A stretch of DNA of 64,000 nt from Triticum aestivum (GCF_018294505.1 NC_057796.1:270952458-271016457), one strand, 5' to 3'. Counted from the stretch's first letter, positions 12,083 through 24,725 are shown. Numbers and translations are program-made. Notes: a model not told the origin generated them from the sequence alone.

Positions 12083-12409
12083 GTCTCCCATTTGCACTAG
12101 AGTCAATAATCTAGTTCACATCGCCATGTGATTTAACATCAATAATTCACATCACCATGTGATTAACACCCATAGTTCACATCTCTATGTGACCAACACT
12201 CAAAGGGTTTACTAGAGTCAATAATCTAGTTCACATCGCTATGTGATTAACACCCAAAGAGTACTAAGGTGTGATCATGTTTTGATTGTGATAATTTTAG
12301 TCAACGGGTCTGTCACATTCAGATCCGTAAGTATTTTGCAAATTTCTATGTCTACAATGCTCTGCACGGAGCTACTCTAGCTAATTGTTCCCACTTTCAA
12401 TATGTATCT

Positions 12410-15400
12410 AGACCGAGACTTCGAGTCATCTAGATTAGTGTCAAAACTTGCATCGACGTAACCCTTTACGAAGAACCTTTTGTCACTTCCATAATCGAGA
12501 AACATATCCTTATTCCACTAAGGATAATTTTGACCGTTGTCCAGTGATCTACTCCTAGATCACTATTGTACTCCCTTGCCAAAATCAGTGTAAGGTATAC
12601 AATAGATCTGGTACATAGCATGGCATACTTTATAGAACCTATGGCCAAGGCACAGGGAATGACTTTCATTCTCTTTCTATCTTCTGCCGTGGTCGGGCTT
12701 TGAGTCTTACTCAATTTCACACCTTGTAACACAGGCAAGAACTCTTTTTTTGACTGTTCCATTTTGAACTACTTCAAAATCTTGTTAAGGTATGTACTCA
12801 TTGAAAAAACTTATCAAGCGTCTTGATCTATCTCTATAGATCTTGATGCTCAATATGTAAGCAGCTTCACCGAGGTCTTTCTTTGAAAAACTCCTTTCAA
12901 ACACTCCTTTATGCTTTGCAGAATAATTCTACATTATTTCCGATCAACAATATGTCATTCACATATACTTATCAGAAATGTTGTAGTGCTCCCACTCACT
13001 TTCTTGTAAATACAGGCTTCACCGCAAGTCTGTATAAAACTATATCCTTTGATCAACTTATCAAAGCGTATATTCCAACTCCGAGATGCTTGCACCAGTC
13101 CATAGATGGATCGCTGGAGCTTGCATATTTTGTTAGTACTTTTAGGATTGACAAAACCTCCTGGTTGCATCATATACAACTCTTCTTTAATAAATCCATT
13201 AAGGAATGCAGTTTTGTTTATCCATTTGCCAGATTTCATAAAATGCGGCAATTGCTAGACATGATTCGGACAGACTTAAGCATCGCTGCGAGTGAGAAAA
13301 TCTCATCGTAGTTTACACCTTGAACTTTGTCAAAAACCTTTTTCCGACAAGTCTAGCTTTGTAGATAGTAACACTACTATCAGCGTCCGTCTTCCTCTTG
13401 AAGATCCATTTAATCTCAATGGCTTGCCAATCATTGGGCAAGTCAATCAAAGTCCACACTTTGTTCTCATATATGGATCTTATCTCAGATTACATGGCCT
13501 CAAGCCATTTCGCGGAATCTGGGCTCATCATCGCTTCCTCATATTTCATAGGTTCGTCATGGTCAAATAACATGACCTCCAGAACAGCATTACCATACCA
13601 CTCTGGTGTGGATCTCACTCTGGTTTACCTACGAGGTTTGGTAGTAACTTGATCTGAAGTTACATGATCATCATCATTAACTTCCTCACTAATTGGTGTA
13701 GGAGTCACAGGAACAGATTTCTGTGATGAACTACTTTCCAATAAGGGAGCAGGTACAATTACCTCATCAAGTTCTACTTTCCTCCCACTCACTTCTTTCG
13801 AGAGAAACTCCTTCTCTAGAAAGGATCCATTCTTAGCAATGAATATCTTGCCTTCGGATCTGTGATAGAAGGTGTACCCAACTGTCTCCTTTGGGTATCT
13901 TATGAAGACACATTTCTCCGATTTGGGTTTGATCTTATTAGGATGAAACTTTTTCACATAAGCATCGCTACCCCAAACTTTAAGAAACGACAACTTTGGT
14001 TTCTTGCCAAACCACAGTTCATAAGATGTCGTCTCAACGGATTTAGATGGTACCCTATTTAACGTGAATGCAGCTGTCTCTAATGCATAACCCCAAAACG
14101 ATAGTGGTAGATTGGTAAGAAACATCATAGATCGCACCATATCTAATAAAGTACGGTTATGACGTCCGGCCACACCATTATGTTGTGGTGTTCCAGGTGG
14201 CGTGAGTTGCGAAACTATTCCGCATTATTTCAAATGAAGACCAAACTCGTAACTCAAATCTCCTCCACAATCAGATCGTAGAAATTTTATTTTCTTGTTA
14301 CGAAGATTTTCAACTTCACTCTAAAATTCTTTGAACTTTTCAAATGTTTCAGACTTATGTTTCATTAAGTAGATATACCCATATCTGCTCAAATCATCTA
14401 TGAAGGTGAGAAAATAACGATATCCGCCACGAGCCTCAATATTCATCGGACCACATACATCTGTATGTATGATTTCCAATAAATCTGTTGCTCTCTCCAT
14501 AGTTCCGAAGAACGGCATTTTAGTCATCTTGCCCATGAGGCACGGTTCGCAAGCATCAAGTGATTCATAATCAAGTGATTCCAAAATCCCATCAGTATGG
14601 AGTTTCTTCATGCTCTTTACACCAATATGATCTAAACGGCAGTGCCACAAATAAGTTGCACTATCATTATTAACTTTGCATCTTTTGGCTTCAATATTAT
14701 GAATATGTGTATCACTACGATCGAGATCCAACAAACCATTTTCGTTGGTGTGTATGACCATAGAAGGCTTTTATTCATGTAAACAGAACAACAATTGTTC
14801 TCTAACTTAAATGAATAACCGTATTGCAATAAACATGATCAAATCATATTCATGCTCAACACAAACACCAAATAACACTTATTTAGTTTCAACACTAATC
14901 CCGAAAGTACAGGGAGTGTGCGATGATGATCATATCAATCTTGGAACTACTTCCAACACACATCGTCACCTCGCCTTTTTACTAGTCTCTGTTTTTTCTG
15001 CAACTCCCGTTTCGAGTTACTACTCTTAGCAACTGAACCAGTATCAAATACCGAGGGGTTGCTATAAACACTAGTAAGTACACATCAATAACATGTATAT
15101 CCAATATACCTTTGTTCACTTTGCCATCCTTCTTATCCACCAAATACTTGGGGCAGTTCCGCTTCCAGTGACCAGTCCCTTTGCAATAGAAGCACTTAGT
15201 CTCAGGCTTAGGTACAGACTTTTGGGCTTCTTCACTTGAGTAGCAACTTGCTTGCCGTTCTTTTTGAAGTTCCCCTTCTTCCCTTTGCCCTTTTCTTGAA
15301 ACTAGTGGTCACGTCAACCATCAACACTTGATGTTTTTCTTGATTTCTACCTTCGTCGATTTCAGCATCACGAAGAGCTCGGGAATTACTTTCGTCATCC

Positions 15401-15931
15401 CTTGCATACTATAGTTCATCACGAAGTTCTACTAACTTTGGTGATGGTGACTGGAGAATTCTGTCAATCACTATTTTATCTGGAAGATTAACTCCCACTT
15501 GATTCAAGCGATTGAAGTACCCAGACAATCTGAGCACATGCTCACTAGTTGAGCGATTCTCCTCCATCTTTTAGCTATAGAACTTGTTGGAGACTTCATA
15601 TCTCTCAACTCGAGTATTTGCTTGAAATATTTACTTCAACTCCAAGAACATCTCATATGGTCCATGACGTTCAAAACGTCTTTGAAGTCCTGATTCTAAG
15701 CCGTTTAAGCATGGTGCACTAAACTATCAAGTAGTCATCATATTGAGCTAGCCAAACGTTCATAACCTCTGCATCTGCTCCTGCAATAGGTCTGTCACCT
15801 AGCGGTGCATCAAGGACATAATTCTTCTGTGCAGCAATCAGGATAATCCTCAGATCGCGGATCCAATCCGCATCTTTGCTACTAACATCTTTCAACATAA
15901 TTTTCTCTAGGAACATATCAAAAATAAACAC
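12410..15931 (-). pseudogene. Decayed Copia polyprotein (gag-INT-RT-RH)
   Basis: Recognisable pieces on the minus strand, in order: gag (15931-15719 and degenerate beyond), a CCHC zinc knuckle (about 15200-15150, CFYCKGTGHWKRNC), the pre-integrase HHCC region (LWHCRLDHIG ... ACEPCLMGK, 14640-14520), integrase core (HTDVCGPM, about 14470; then SDCGG near 14270), the integrase C-terminal half (14173-13625), reverse transcriptase (13251-12955 and 12762-12466), and the start of RNase H (VKGYVDASFD, about 12465). Damage: stops and frameshifts throughout, the integrase catalytic Glu position reads Gly (NGVAGRHNRT, about 14160), and the RT YVDD box reads YVND beside a frameshift (about 12955). The RNase H C-terminal half is missing. 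The element cannot move by itself. Confidence 0.88.
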
Positions 15932-17201
15932 ATGGAAGCAACAACGCGAGCTATTGATCTACAACATAATTTGAAAAATACTATCAGGACTAAGTTCATG
16001 ATAAATTCAAGTTCAATTAATCATATTACTTAAGAACTCCCACTTAGATAGACATCCCTCTAATCATCTAAGTGATTACGTGATCCAAATCAACTAAACC
16101 ATGTCCGATCAACACGTGAGATGGAGTAGTTTCAATGGTGAACATCACTATGTTGATCATATCTACTATATGATTCACGCTCGACCTTTCGGTCTCCGTG
16201 TTCCGAGGCCATATCTGCATATGCTAGGCTTGTCAAGTTTAACCTGAGTATTCCGCGTGTGCAACTGTTTTGCACCCGTTGTATTTGAACGTAGAGCCTA
16301 TCACACCCGATCAACACGTGGTGTCTCAGCACGAAGAACTTTCGCAGCGGTGCATACTCAGGGAGAACACTTTTATCTTGAAATTTTAGTGAGAGATCTT
16401 CTTATAATGCTACCGTCAATCAAAGCAAGATAAGATGCATAAAAGATTAACATCACATGCAATGAATATAAGTGATATGATATGGCCATCATCATCTTGT
16501 GCTTGTGATCTCCAGCTCCGAAGCACCGTGCTCGTGATCTCCATCTCCGAAGCACCGTCATGATCACCATCGTCACCGGCGCGACACCTTGATCTCCATC
16601 GTAATATCGTTGTCGTCTCGCCAACTTATTGCTTTTATGACTATCGCTACCGCTTAGTGATAAAGTAAAACAATTACATGGCGATTGCACTGCATACAAT
16701 AAAGCGACAACCATATGGCTCCTGCCAGTTGCCGATAACTCGGTTACAAAACATGATCATCTCATACAATAAAATATAGCATCATGTCTTGACCATATCA
16801 CATCACAACATGCCCTGCAAAAACAAGTTAGACGTCCTCTACTTTGTTGTTGCAAGTTTTACGTGGCTGCTACGGGTTTAGCAAGAACCGTTCTTACCTA
16901 CGCATCAAAACCACAACGATAGTTTGTCAAGTTGGTGCTGTTTTAACCTTCGCAAGGACCGGGCGTAGCCACACTCGGTTCAACTAAAGTGAGAGAGACA
17001 GACACCCGCCAGTCACCTTTAAGCAACGAGTGCTCCCAACGGTGAAACCAGTCTCGCGTAAGCGTACGCGTAATGTCGGTCCGGGCCGCTTCATCTCACA
17101 ATACCGCTGAACCAAAGTATGACATGCTGGTAAGCAGTATGACTTATATCGCCCACAACTCACTTGTGTTCTACTCGTGCATAGCATCAACGCATAAAAC
17201 C
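15932..17201 (-). other. Copia 5' leader and start of gag, degenerate
   Basis: In the element's orientation this is the untranslated leader between the primer-binding site and gag. No sizeable frame is open. The zone 16480-16600 has imperfect duplicated GATCTCCATCTCCGAAGCACCG phrases. Confidence 0.55.
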
Positions 17202-17216
17202 AGGCTCGGATGCCAC
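17202..17216 (-). other. Copia primer-binding site
   Basis: Directly inside the right LTR the minus strand reads GTGGCATCCGAGCCTGG. This differs at a few bases from the TGGTATCAGAGC primer-binding site complementary to initiator tRNA-Met used by Angela/BARE elements. Its position fixes the right LTR as the 5' one. Confidence 0.8.
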
Positions 17217-18918
17217 TGTTGGGGAACGTAGTAATTTCAAAAAAATTCCTACGCACACGCAAGATCATGGTGATGCATAGCAACGAGAGGGGAGAGTGTT
17301 GTCCACGTACCCTCATAGACCGATAGCGAAAGCGTTAATCCAACGCGGTTGATGTAGTCGTACGTCTTCACGATCCAACCGATCAAGTACCGAACGTACG
17401 GCACCTCCGAGTTCAGCACACGTTCAGCTCGATGACGTCCCTCGAACTCCGATCCAGCCGAGTGTTGAGGGAGAGTTTCGTCAGCACGACGGCGTGGTGA
17501 CGATGATGATGTTCTACCGACGCAGGGCTTCGCCTAAGCACCGTATTATCGAGGTGTAATATGGTGGAGGGGGGCACCGCACACGGCTAAGAGATCAATA
17601 GATCAATTGTTGTGTCTCCTTGGGGTGCCCCCCTGCCCCCGTATATAAAGGAGCAAGGAGGAGAGGGCCGGCCAAGGGGAGGTGGCGCGCCCAAGGGGGG
17701 AGTCCTACTGACTCCTCCTTTCCTTGTGGGAGTAGGAGAAGGGAAGGGGGAAGGAGAAAGAAGGAAGGGGCCGCCCCCCCTCCCTAGTCCAATTCGGACT
17801 AGCCCATGGGGAGGGGTGCGGCCACCCTTTGGGGTCTTTCTCTCCTTTCCCGTATGGCCCATTAAGGCCCAATACGAATTCCCGTAACTCTCCGGTACTC
17901 CGAAAAATACCCGAATCACTCGGAACCTTTCCGAAGTCCGAATATAGTCGTCCAATATATCGATCTTTACGTCTCGACCATTTCGAGACTCCTCGTCATG
18001 TCCCCGATCTCATCCGGGACTCCGAACTCCTTCGGTACATCAACATACATAAACTCATAATAAAACTGTCATCGTAACGTTAAGCGTGCGGACCCTACGG
18101 GTTCGAGAACTATGTAGACATGACCGAGACACCTCTCCGGTCAATAACCAATAGCGGAACCTGGATGCTCATATTGGCTCCCACATATTCTATGAAGATC
18201 TTTATCGGTCAGACCGCATAACAACATACGTTGTTTCCTTTGTCATCGGTATGTTACTTGCCCGAGATTCGATCGTCGGTATCTCGATACCTAGTTCAAT
18301 CTCGTTACCGGCAAGTCTCTTTACTCGTTCCGTAATACATCATCCCGCGACTAACTCATTAGTCACAATGCTTGCAAGGCTTATAGTGATGTGCATTACC
18401 GAGTGGGCCCAGAGATACCTCTCCGACAATCGGAGTGACAAATCCTAATCTCGAAATATGCCAACCCAACAAGTACCTTTGGAGACACCTGTAGAGCACC
18501 TTTATAATCACCCATTTACGTTGTGACGTTTGGTAGCACAAAAAGTGTTCCTCCGGTAAACGGGAGTTGCATAATCTCATAGTCATAGGAACATGTATAA
18601 GTCATGAAGAAAGCAATAGCAACATACTAAACGATCGGGTGCTAAGCTAACGGAATGGGTCAAGTCAATCACGTCATTCTCCTAATGAGGTGATCCCGTT
18701 AATCAAATGACAACTCATGTCTATGGCTAGGAAACATAACCATCTTTGATTAACGAGCTAGTCAAGTAGAGGCATACTAGTGACACTCTATTTGTCTATG
18801 TATTCACACATGTATTATGTTTCCGGTTAATACAATTCTAGCATGAATAATAAACATTTATCATGATATAAGGAAATATATAATGCTTTATTATTGCCTC
18901 TAGGGCATATTTCCTTCA
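17217..18918 (-). repeat. Copia 5' LTR (right copy)
   Basis: A 1702-bp terminal repeat paired with 10377-12082. It ends at the TATGA target duplication and is 5' in the element's orientation, adjoining the primer-binding site. Differences from the left copy are mostly single substitutions clustered in the first 250 bases, plus a 6-bp deletion near 17544. Confidence 0.9.
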
Positions 18919-18923
18919 TATGA

Positions 18924-19168
18924 TTATGATTGTCCCTATGGACTAAACCCTCTGGTTTATATAGACACCAGAGGGGGCTCGGGTTGTACCAAGTCGGTTA
19001 CAGAGAAAGGAATCTTCATATCCGAATGCCAAGCTTGCCTTCCACACCAAGGAGAGTCCCATCCGGACACGGGTGAGAGTCTTCGGTCTTGTATCTTCAC
19101 GGCCCATCAGTCCGGCCCATGTCCAACAGGCCGGACGCCCGAGGACCCCTTAGTCCAGGACTCCCTCA
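18924..19168 (-). repeat. Gypsy 5' LTR, remaining part
   Basis: This continues the Gypsy LTR begun at 10151. It includes the CTCTGGTTTATATAGACACC phrase with a TATA-like box and ends GTCCAGGACTCCCTCA at 19168, so the LTR has TG...CA ends. The following five bases are GAGGA; the partner duplication would be at the element's lost far end. Confidence 0.75.
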
Positions 19169-19660
19169 GAGGACGCCGAGGGGATGGAGTGCCACGTAGC
19201 CGCGTGTTCAAGATTGAGTGTCGCGTGGGGCAGCTGGAGTCCGCGCCGACGTGGCTGCCTACTCCCGGGGTGGGAAGGAGGAGAAGTGGCCCCCGCAAGC
19301 TCGACTGCCACCGGGCCAGATGGTGGCCACCCTCAACACTGTTGTCAAGACACTCGCCTCCGTATGGAGGATCTCTGGGTGGAGAAGGAGAGCGAGAGGT
19401 GGTCGATAAGCGGCATACGGGAGCTGCGGTGGAGCCATGGCCGGAACCGTTGGCGCCTTGAGAAGATGCCATCAACTCAGGCCGAGCCCACTATCAAGGA
19501 CATCTGTGAGATCGGTGCCCTGTCTCCCCACCGTTGGCTCCCCTTGCTGACATTGCTCCATGGACGACGGTAGTGGGGTCTTGTGCTCGGCACCGCCATG
19601 CGCAAGTAGTGAGAGGTGGAGCTGGCCGCCAAATCGATCGTCGTCACGTGCAAGGAGTGA
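19169..19660. other. Unassigned older DNA left of the solo LTR
   Basis: GC-rich DNA with short overlapping frames in several phases but none that I recognise or can extend by splicing. The phrase GAGCTGGCCGCCAAATCGA (19619) recurs imperfectly on the other side of the solo LTR at 21229. Confidence 0.4.
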
Positions 19661-19665
19661 GAGGC

Positions 19666-21222
19666 TGATACGCCTCCATCGTATCTATGTTTCCTAACGC
19701 TTTTGCTCTTGTTTTGGACTCTAATTTCCATAATTTGAATGAAACTAACCCGGACTGACGTTGTTTTCAGCAGAACTACCATGGTGTTGTTTTTTGTGCA
19801 AAAATAGAAGTTCTCGGAATTGGACGAAACTTTTTGGGGAATTGTTGTGAAATAAAAAGGAAAATACTAGAGCAAAGACCCACTGGAGGGGGGCCCCTGC
19901 TGCCCATTAGGCACCAGGGCGCGCCACCCCCCTACGGTACGCCCTGATGGGTAGTGGGGCCCACGAGGCTCCGCTGACCCTAATCTAGATACTATAAATT
20001 CCAATTTCCTGAGAAAAAATAGGAGAGAAAATTTCAGCGCGTTTCATGATACGGAGCGGCCGCCACCTCCTGTTCTTCACCGAGAGGGCAGATCTGGAGT
20101 CCGTTCTGGGCTCCGTAGAGGGGGGTTCGCAACCATCATCATCATCAACCATCCTCCATCACCAATTTCATGATGCTCACTATCGGCAGTGAGTAATCTC
20201 TTCGTAGGCTTGCTGTACGGTGATGGGTTGAATGATATTTATCATGTAATTAAGTTAGTTTTGTTAGGGCTTGATCTCTAGTATCCACTATGTTCTGAGA
20301 TTGATGTTGCTATGACTTTGCTATGCTTAATGCTTTTCACTGGGGCCCGAGTGCCATGATTTCAAATCTGAACCGTTTATGTTTTCACTAACATATTTGT
20401 GTTCTTGATCCTACCATTTAAGTTGTATGCACCTATTACGTGTTATGATCCGCATACCCCAAGGTGACAATAATTGGGATTCTTCCCGGTGATTACCGTA
20501 ATTTGAGGAGTTCATGTATTCACTATGTGTTGATGCTTTGTTCTGGTTCTCTATTAAAAGTAGGCCTTAATATCCCTTAGTTTCCTTATGGACCCCGCTG
20601 CCACAGGAGGGTAGGACAAAAGATGTCATATTCTTTCCATAAGCACGTATGACTATTTACGGAATACATGCCTACATTACATTTATGAACTGGAGCTAGT
20701 GTCGTATCACCCTAGGTTATGACTGTCACATGATGAATATCATCCAATGAATTGCCGATCCAATGCAAGTTCTTTCCATAAGCACGTATGACTATTTATG
20801 AAATACATGCCTACATTACATTGATGAATTAGAACTAGTTCTGTGTTGTCCTAGGTTATAATTGTTACATGATGAATGTCATCCAACATAATTATCATCA
20901 CCGATCCAATGCATACGAGCTTTTCACATATTGATCTTTGCTAAGTTACTACTATTGCTGCTACTGTTACAATTGCTACAAAGCTACTACTGTTACGTTA
21001 CTACTACTATTGCTATCGTTACTATTGCTACCAAATTATCATACTACTGTGCTACTAATCAATTTGTTACAGATATTTAGTTCTCTAGGTGTGGTTGAAT
21101 TGACAACTCAACTGCTAATGCTTACAAATATTTTTTGGCTCCCCTTGTGTCGAATCAATAAATTTGGGTTGAATACTCTACCCTCGAAAACTGTTGCGAT
21201 CCCCTATACTTGTGGGTTATCA
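19666..21222. mobile_element. Solo LTR
   Basis: A 1557-bp segment beginning TGATACGCCTCC and ending GTGGGTTATCA is flanked by the perfect 5-bp duplication GAGGC (19661-19665 and 21223-21227). There is no internal domain, so this is a solo LTR left by recombination between the two LTRs of one element. It contains a TATAAA-type box (about 19994). Near 20940-21040 there is an ACTACTATTGCTAC-like simple repeat, and an imperfect duplication at about 20633-20700 and 20772-20835. The style is that of a Gypsy LTR, but I cannot name the family. Confidence 0.88.
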
Positions 21223-21227
21223 GAGGC

Positions 21228-22019
21228 GAAGCTGGCCGCCAATTCGACCGTCACCATCGACAAAACTATGAATCAACCGCCTGAATGGAATCACAGCATC
21301 GATGTGCATCTTTTTCGTGTAGAGCTTATCTCGAATCGAAGCATCGTTGTGTAGATCGGAAGGGACGAGGAAGAATGAGATTAGAGAGGAGCTTAGTGGA
21401 GGAAGGAGAAATAGCACGTACATGGTGTATAATAGCTTGCATCTCTCCAGACTCCTCTCGTGCAACGAGGCGCATCATGTGCGCTCGACGTGTCTCACCT
21501 CAGCCTGGCTCTAGAGAAACTACCGATTCCAGCGTTCCCAACAGGCCTGACTAGGAGGTGGTTTGAGGTCCGTGCGATGCAGCCCAAATAGTGAATGCAG
21601 GTAACCGAACAACCCATTTTCTTCCCATGCGGGTCTGCTTGGACCTAATGCGGGCAACCAAACACGCCCTACAATGATCTAAAAGACGCATGCCACACAA
21701 CAACCATCGACGAACGCTAGACAAGCGCTCACAAAACATAGCACAACTATCAAAATCTCCATTGGGGGTGAGTAACAAGTGTTGATTTCTTGCTCGCGGG
21801 CTCCATGGAGCCCAGTTTTGAAAAATTTGAAAAATGAGATTTTTAAGTATCAGGAATTTCTACAAAATAATACTCTATATGCCTGCATAGTGATGTTCTA
21901 TAACCGTGCAAATTTTCAAGATCAAATATGTTTTGTGTGATCTACACAAATAAAATATGAAATCAATAACTCCCGAATATGACAAATTATAATATGTAGC
22001 ATGCCAAATATACTCGAGT
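21228..22019. other. Unassigned repetitive-looking DNA
   Basis: No gene seen. The stretch 21560-21680 contains, on the minus strand, TAGGGCGTGTTTGGTTGCCC followed by GC-rich sequence, a phrase typical of grass DNA-transposon or MITE ends, but no matching second terminus or target duplication was found. From 21780 the sequence becomes AT-rich. Confidence 0.35.
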
Positions 22020-22370
22020 AGCCATGGCAATTTTTAATTTATTTCCATGGCAAAGTTACTCCATTTTTGCCATGGCATAGTTTTAATGACATGGCAAATT
22101 TTACTTTATTTTTTTCCATGGCAATTTTTTTCTAAAGAGCATGGCAATTTTAATTTAAATATGATGGCAAATTTACATTTTTCCATAGCAAATTTTACTA
22201 TGTGGCATGGCAAATATACTTGTGTTCCCATGTCAATTTTTAATTTTTTTTCCATGGCAACATTTAATCCATTTTTTCCATGGCAAAATTTACTCCATTT
22301 TCCATGGAAAAATACTTTTATTCACATGTCAAATTTTAGTTTAATTTGCCATGGCAAGTTTTTCTTATTT
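22020..22370. repeat. Irregular array of ATGGCAA motifs (~23-bp period)
   Basis: About 15 copies of CCATGGCAA or one-base variants (ATGTCAA, ATAGCAA, ATGGAAA) occur between 22022 and 22350. They are separated by T-rich spacers (ATTTTTACTCC-like), mostly 15-30 bp apart. The order and strand are constant. It is a degenerate tandem repeat, possibly the subterminal region of an unidentified DNA transposon. Confidence 0.7.
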
Positions 22371-23529
22371 TTACATTTGTGTATTAAAAGTGGCAAAGTT
22401 AAGAAATATTGGTCCATTGACATGTCATCGCTCAGAATTTTTCTATACATGCCCAATGATATTTTTTGTAGATCTTTTTTGTTCTGTCATATATGTCCAT
22501 TTTTTGTGCTTTTTTGTTTTTTCATTATATCATGACAAACTTATCCGCACTCAATTTTAATGAAGTGTGTATGAACATAATGGCAAATCATGTAAATTTC
22601 TGTGATATATCTCTTTTTTGTAATTATATGGTAGTTTTGTTCATTAGAGAATGACAACTTTTTGTTCCTAGATTTTTTCCAGGGAAGGTTTTTCTTGTTC
22701 TAGTGAAATTTTTAGGGCTTTTTTGTGTTTTCTCTGTTTGTTTGGACAAAAGCAGTTTTGGGCCTAGAATATTGCAATTCTTCTGTTTTTTTAATTCTTG
22801 AAGGCAATCATCTTTTTGTGCTGGCTTGCGCGCGCGGGGGGCGGGAGGAGGGGGAGGCCAGGAGCAGGTTGTTCGGGAGGGAGGGACATCATACTGAACA
22901 GAATCGTTCATTCGCCCCCCTCTCCTAGATCGAACATAATGTTTGATCTGGCTTCCCCTCTCCCCAAACATCCGCGTGATATCGGGGTCCATGAAATAAA
23001 ATTGCGACACACTATGTTAATAATATTGATAGACTACGCATATCAACCATGATTTCACTATGACCAGCCTTAGGCGGTATAGCGGATTTGTGAGGCGATA
23101 TATTGGGGTTTGGTGGCTCTAGCCCCGTTGCCCGATCTGAATCACTTCAGTTTGAGTTTAATTTTATTTGGTTGAAGATTGTTTCCAGGGATTCAAGATA
23201 ATTCATTTTGTTTTCTTTGGGAGCACAAACCAATTTACCAGCTGATGGGCATTGAAGATCTATCTGTGGCTCTAGTGAAACCAATATTTTCATGTGCTGT
23301 GCATCTATTTATTTTATGCTCGCTTATTGGGTGAATGGGCATGGGTTATTTGTTGTTGTAACTATTTCTTTTGGGTCTGAAGAAATGACATTTGTATGAG
23401 ATGGCTTGCGCCTGAGCTTGTATTATATCAGTTGATTGAATGAACTGTTATTGTATCTAAAGCTTGTAATTTTGTGTACACTTATTTAAACATTCCATTT
23501 ATATCCGAGTTAAGATATTTGCCTTTTAT
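22371..23529. other. AT-rich DNA, no supported gene
   Basis: No open frame of note. A short GC-rich, purine-rich island (22825-22875, GCGCGCGCGGGG...) interrupts T-rich DNA. 23100-23530 resembles plant 3' untranslated sequence (T-rich with GAACTGTTATTGTATC) but has no attached exons that I can support. Confidence 0.35.
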
Positions 23530-23534
23530 TATCT

Positions 23535-24511
23535 TGTTGACACCCAATTTTGGCATCGTCAAGAACTTAATTAAGATGACCTCAAATGGAGAAGTGGTCT
23601 ACATGAAAGATTTCCGTATTATCAACATGAACAGCTTCGAAGTTTGGGCCATCGCTATCCGATCTCATCTCAAGGGCGGAAAAACTATACTCGAAGTACT
23701 CAGATTTTGTATTCAGAGTATTATTCGGCCAATTAAGCCTCCAAGATGGCCTCGTATGAAAAACCTTTCTACATGAATTGTCTTAGCCTCGTCAAAACGG
23801 TCAATTTTTACATAAAAATCGTTCCAATCCGAGTTCGTATGCAAAAATTACAGTCATCTGAATACAGCCCTATCACGAGCCAAAAGTGGCGTGCCCCACC
23901 AGTCCCTCAATATGACCTCCGATCAAAAAACGTTCAACATGAAAGTTGTTCGTCTTGTCGAAACAGTTAAGATCGCTTTTGGGCTCGTTTCCATCCGAGG
24001 TCGTTTAACACCTCAAAAATTACCTGCAAAGTCCAGCCAGTTTAAACCGAACAGTTTTGGAAAGTTTGGACAAAACCAATCCGAATTTGACTAGGGTTTT
24101 GGATCTGAATCCAAGCCTTTTCATTGCACGGGAAGTCTAGCTGCCTCTTATATACCTAAGGGCTGACGGCCGATTGAACAACACACAATCGAACAAATCA
24201 TCTATCACCTTTTATGTTTTATTGTTTCTCCTTAACCCTAGTTGTTCTTCTTCTTCCTCGTTCTTCATTCGTTCTTCTTATTGCAGGGCGGCGAACCTTG
24301 GGGCCCTAGGGGCGATCAGGTCGACCTAGGGCAGCGCATAGCCACCGCACGCCCTGACGGGGTCCCTCCCGGGCACGTGGGGTTTCGGGTCTTCAAAAGC
24401 GCCTGCCGGATTGCTTACGTACCGCGCTTCCAGACGGGTCTCCTTCGACGTGATCTGCGGTGCATCACCCCCGGCATCGAGGGTACACGGTGACGTGTTC
24501 ATGTGCGAACA
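23535..24511 (+). repeat. 5' LTR of the gag-only element
   Basis: Left LTR of 977 bp, TG...CA. It contains a TATATACC box near 24147 and a T-rich segment before the GCAGGGCGGCGAACC phrase. It pairs with 27667-28688. Confidence 0.88.
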
Positions 24512-24518
24512 CAATTTT

Positions 24519-24535
24519 TGGCGACTTCGCTGGGG
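24519..24535 (+). other. Primer-binding site
   Basis: TGGCGACTTCGCTGGGG lies seven bases after the left LTR. It is close to the TGGCGACTCCGCTGGGGA site of Tat/Ogre-type plant Gypsy elements, which I recall as tRNA-Arg primed; the tRNA assignment is from memory. Confidence 0.7.
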
Positions 24536-24725
24536 ACGAAGCTTTGAACGGTCTCTGTCCCGTTCTTGCTACGAAGAGATCGTCATCTAGGGTTTGCGAT
24601 CTACAAAGGTAATATGAATACCCAATTCCTTATGTAGATGCAAATAATGCATATGTTGTTGCTAGATCGTCTAATGAGCACATGTATCGGCTAGCCCTAG
24701 TTTTATCAATCATGCATCTAATTAT

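Larger units (their letters stand above)
10377..18918 (-). mobile_element. Complete Copia (Angela/BARE-like) retrotransposon
   Basis: The 8542-bp element is flanked by the perfect 5-bp duplication TATGA (10372-10376 and 18919-18923). Its two LTRs begin TGTTGGGGAACG and end TATTTCCTTCA on the plus strand; in the element's own orientation they begin TGAAGGAAATATGCC, as in Angela/BARE/WIS elements. The order gag, zinc knuckle, integrase, reverse transcriptase, RNase H runs on the minus strand, which is the Copia order. It sits inside the LTR of a Gypsy element. The LTRs look about 98% alike by eye, suggesting fairly recent insertion, but the coding part is broken in many places. Confidence 0.92.

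Noticed and set aside
20938..21060. ACTACTATTGCTAC run as a microsatellite of interest
   Set aside because: A degenerate trinucleotide-like stretch inside the solo LTR, probably part of the LTR itself.
21560..21680. TAGGGCGTGTTTGGTTGCCC as a complete MITE or hAT element
   Set aside because: Only one end-like phrase is visible. No second terminus or target duplication could be found, so it is mentioned only as a possibility.
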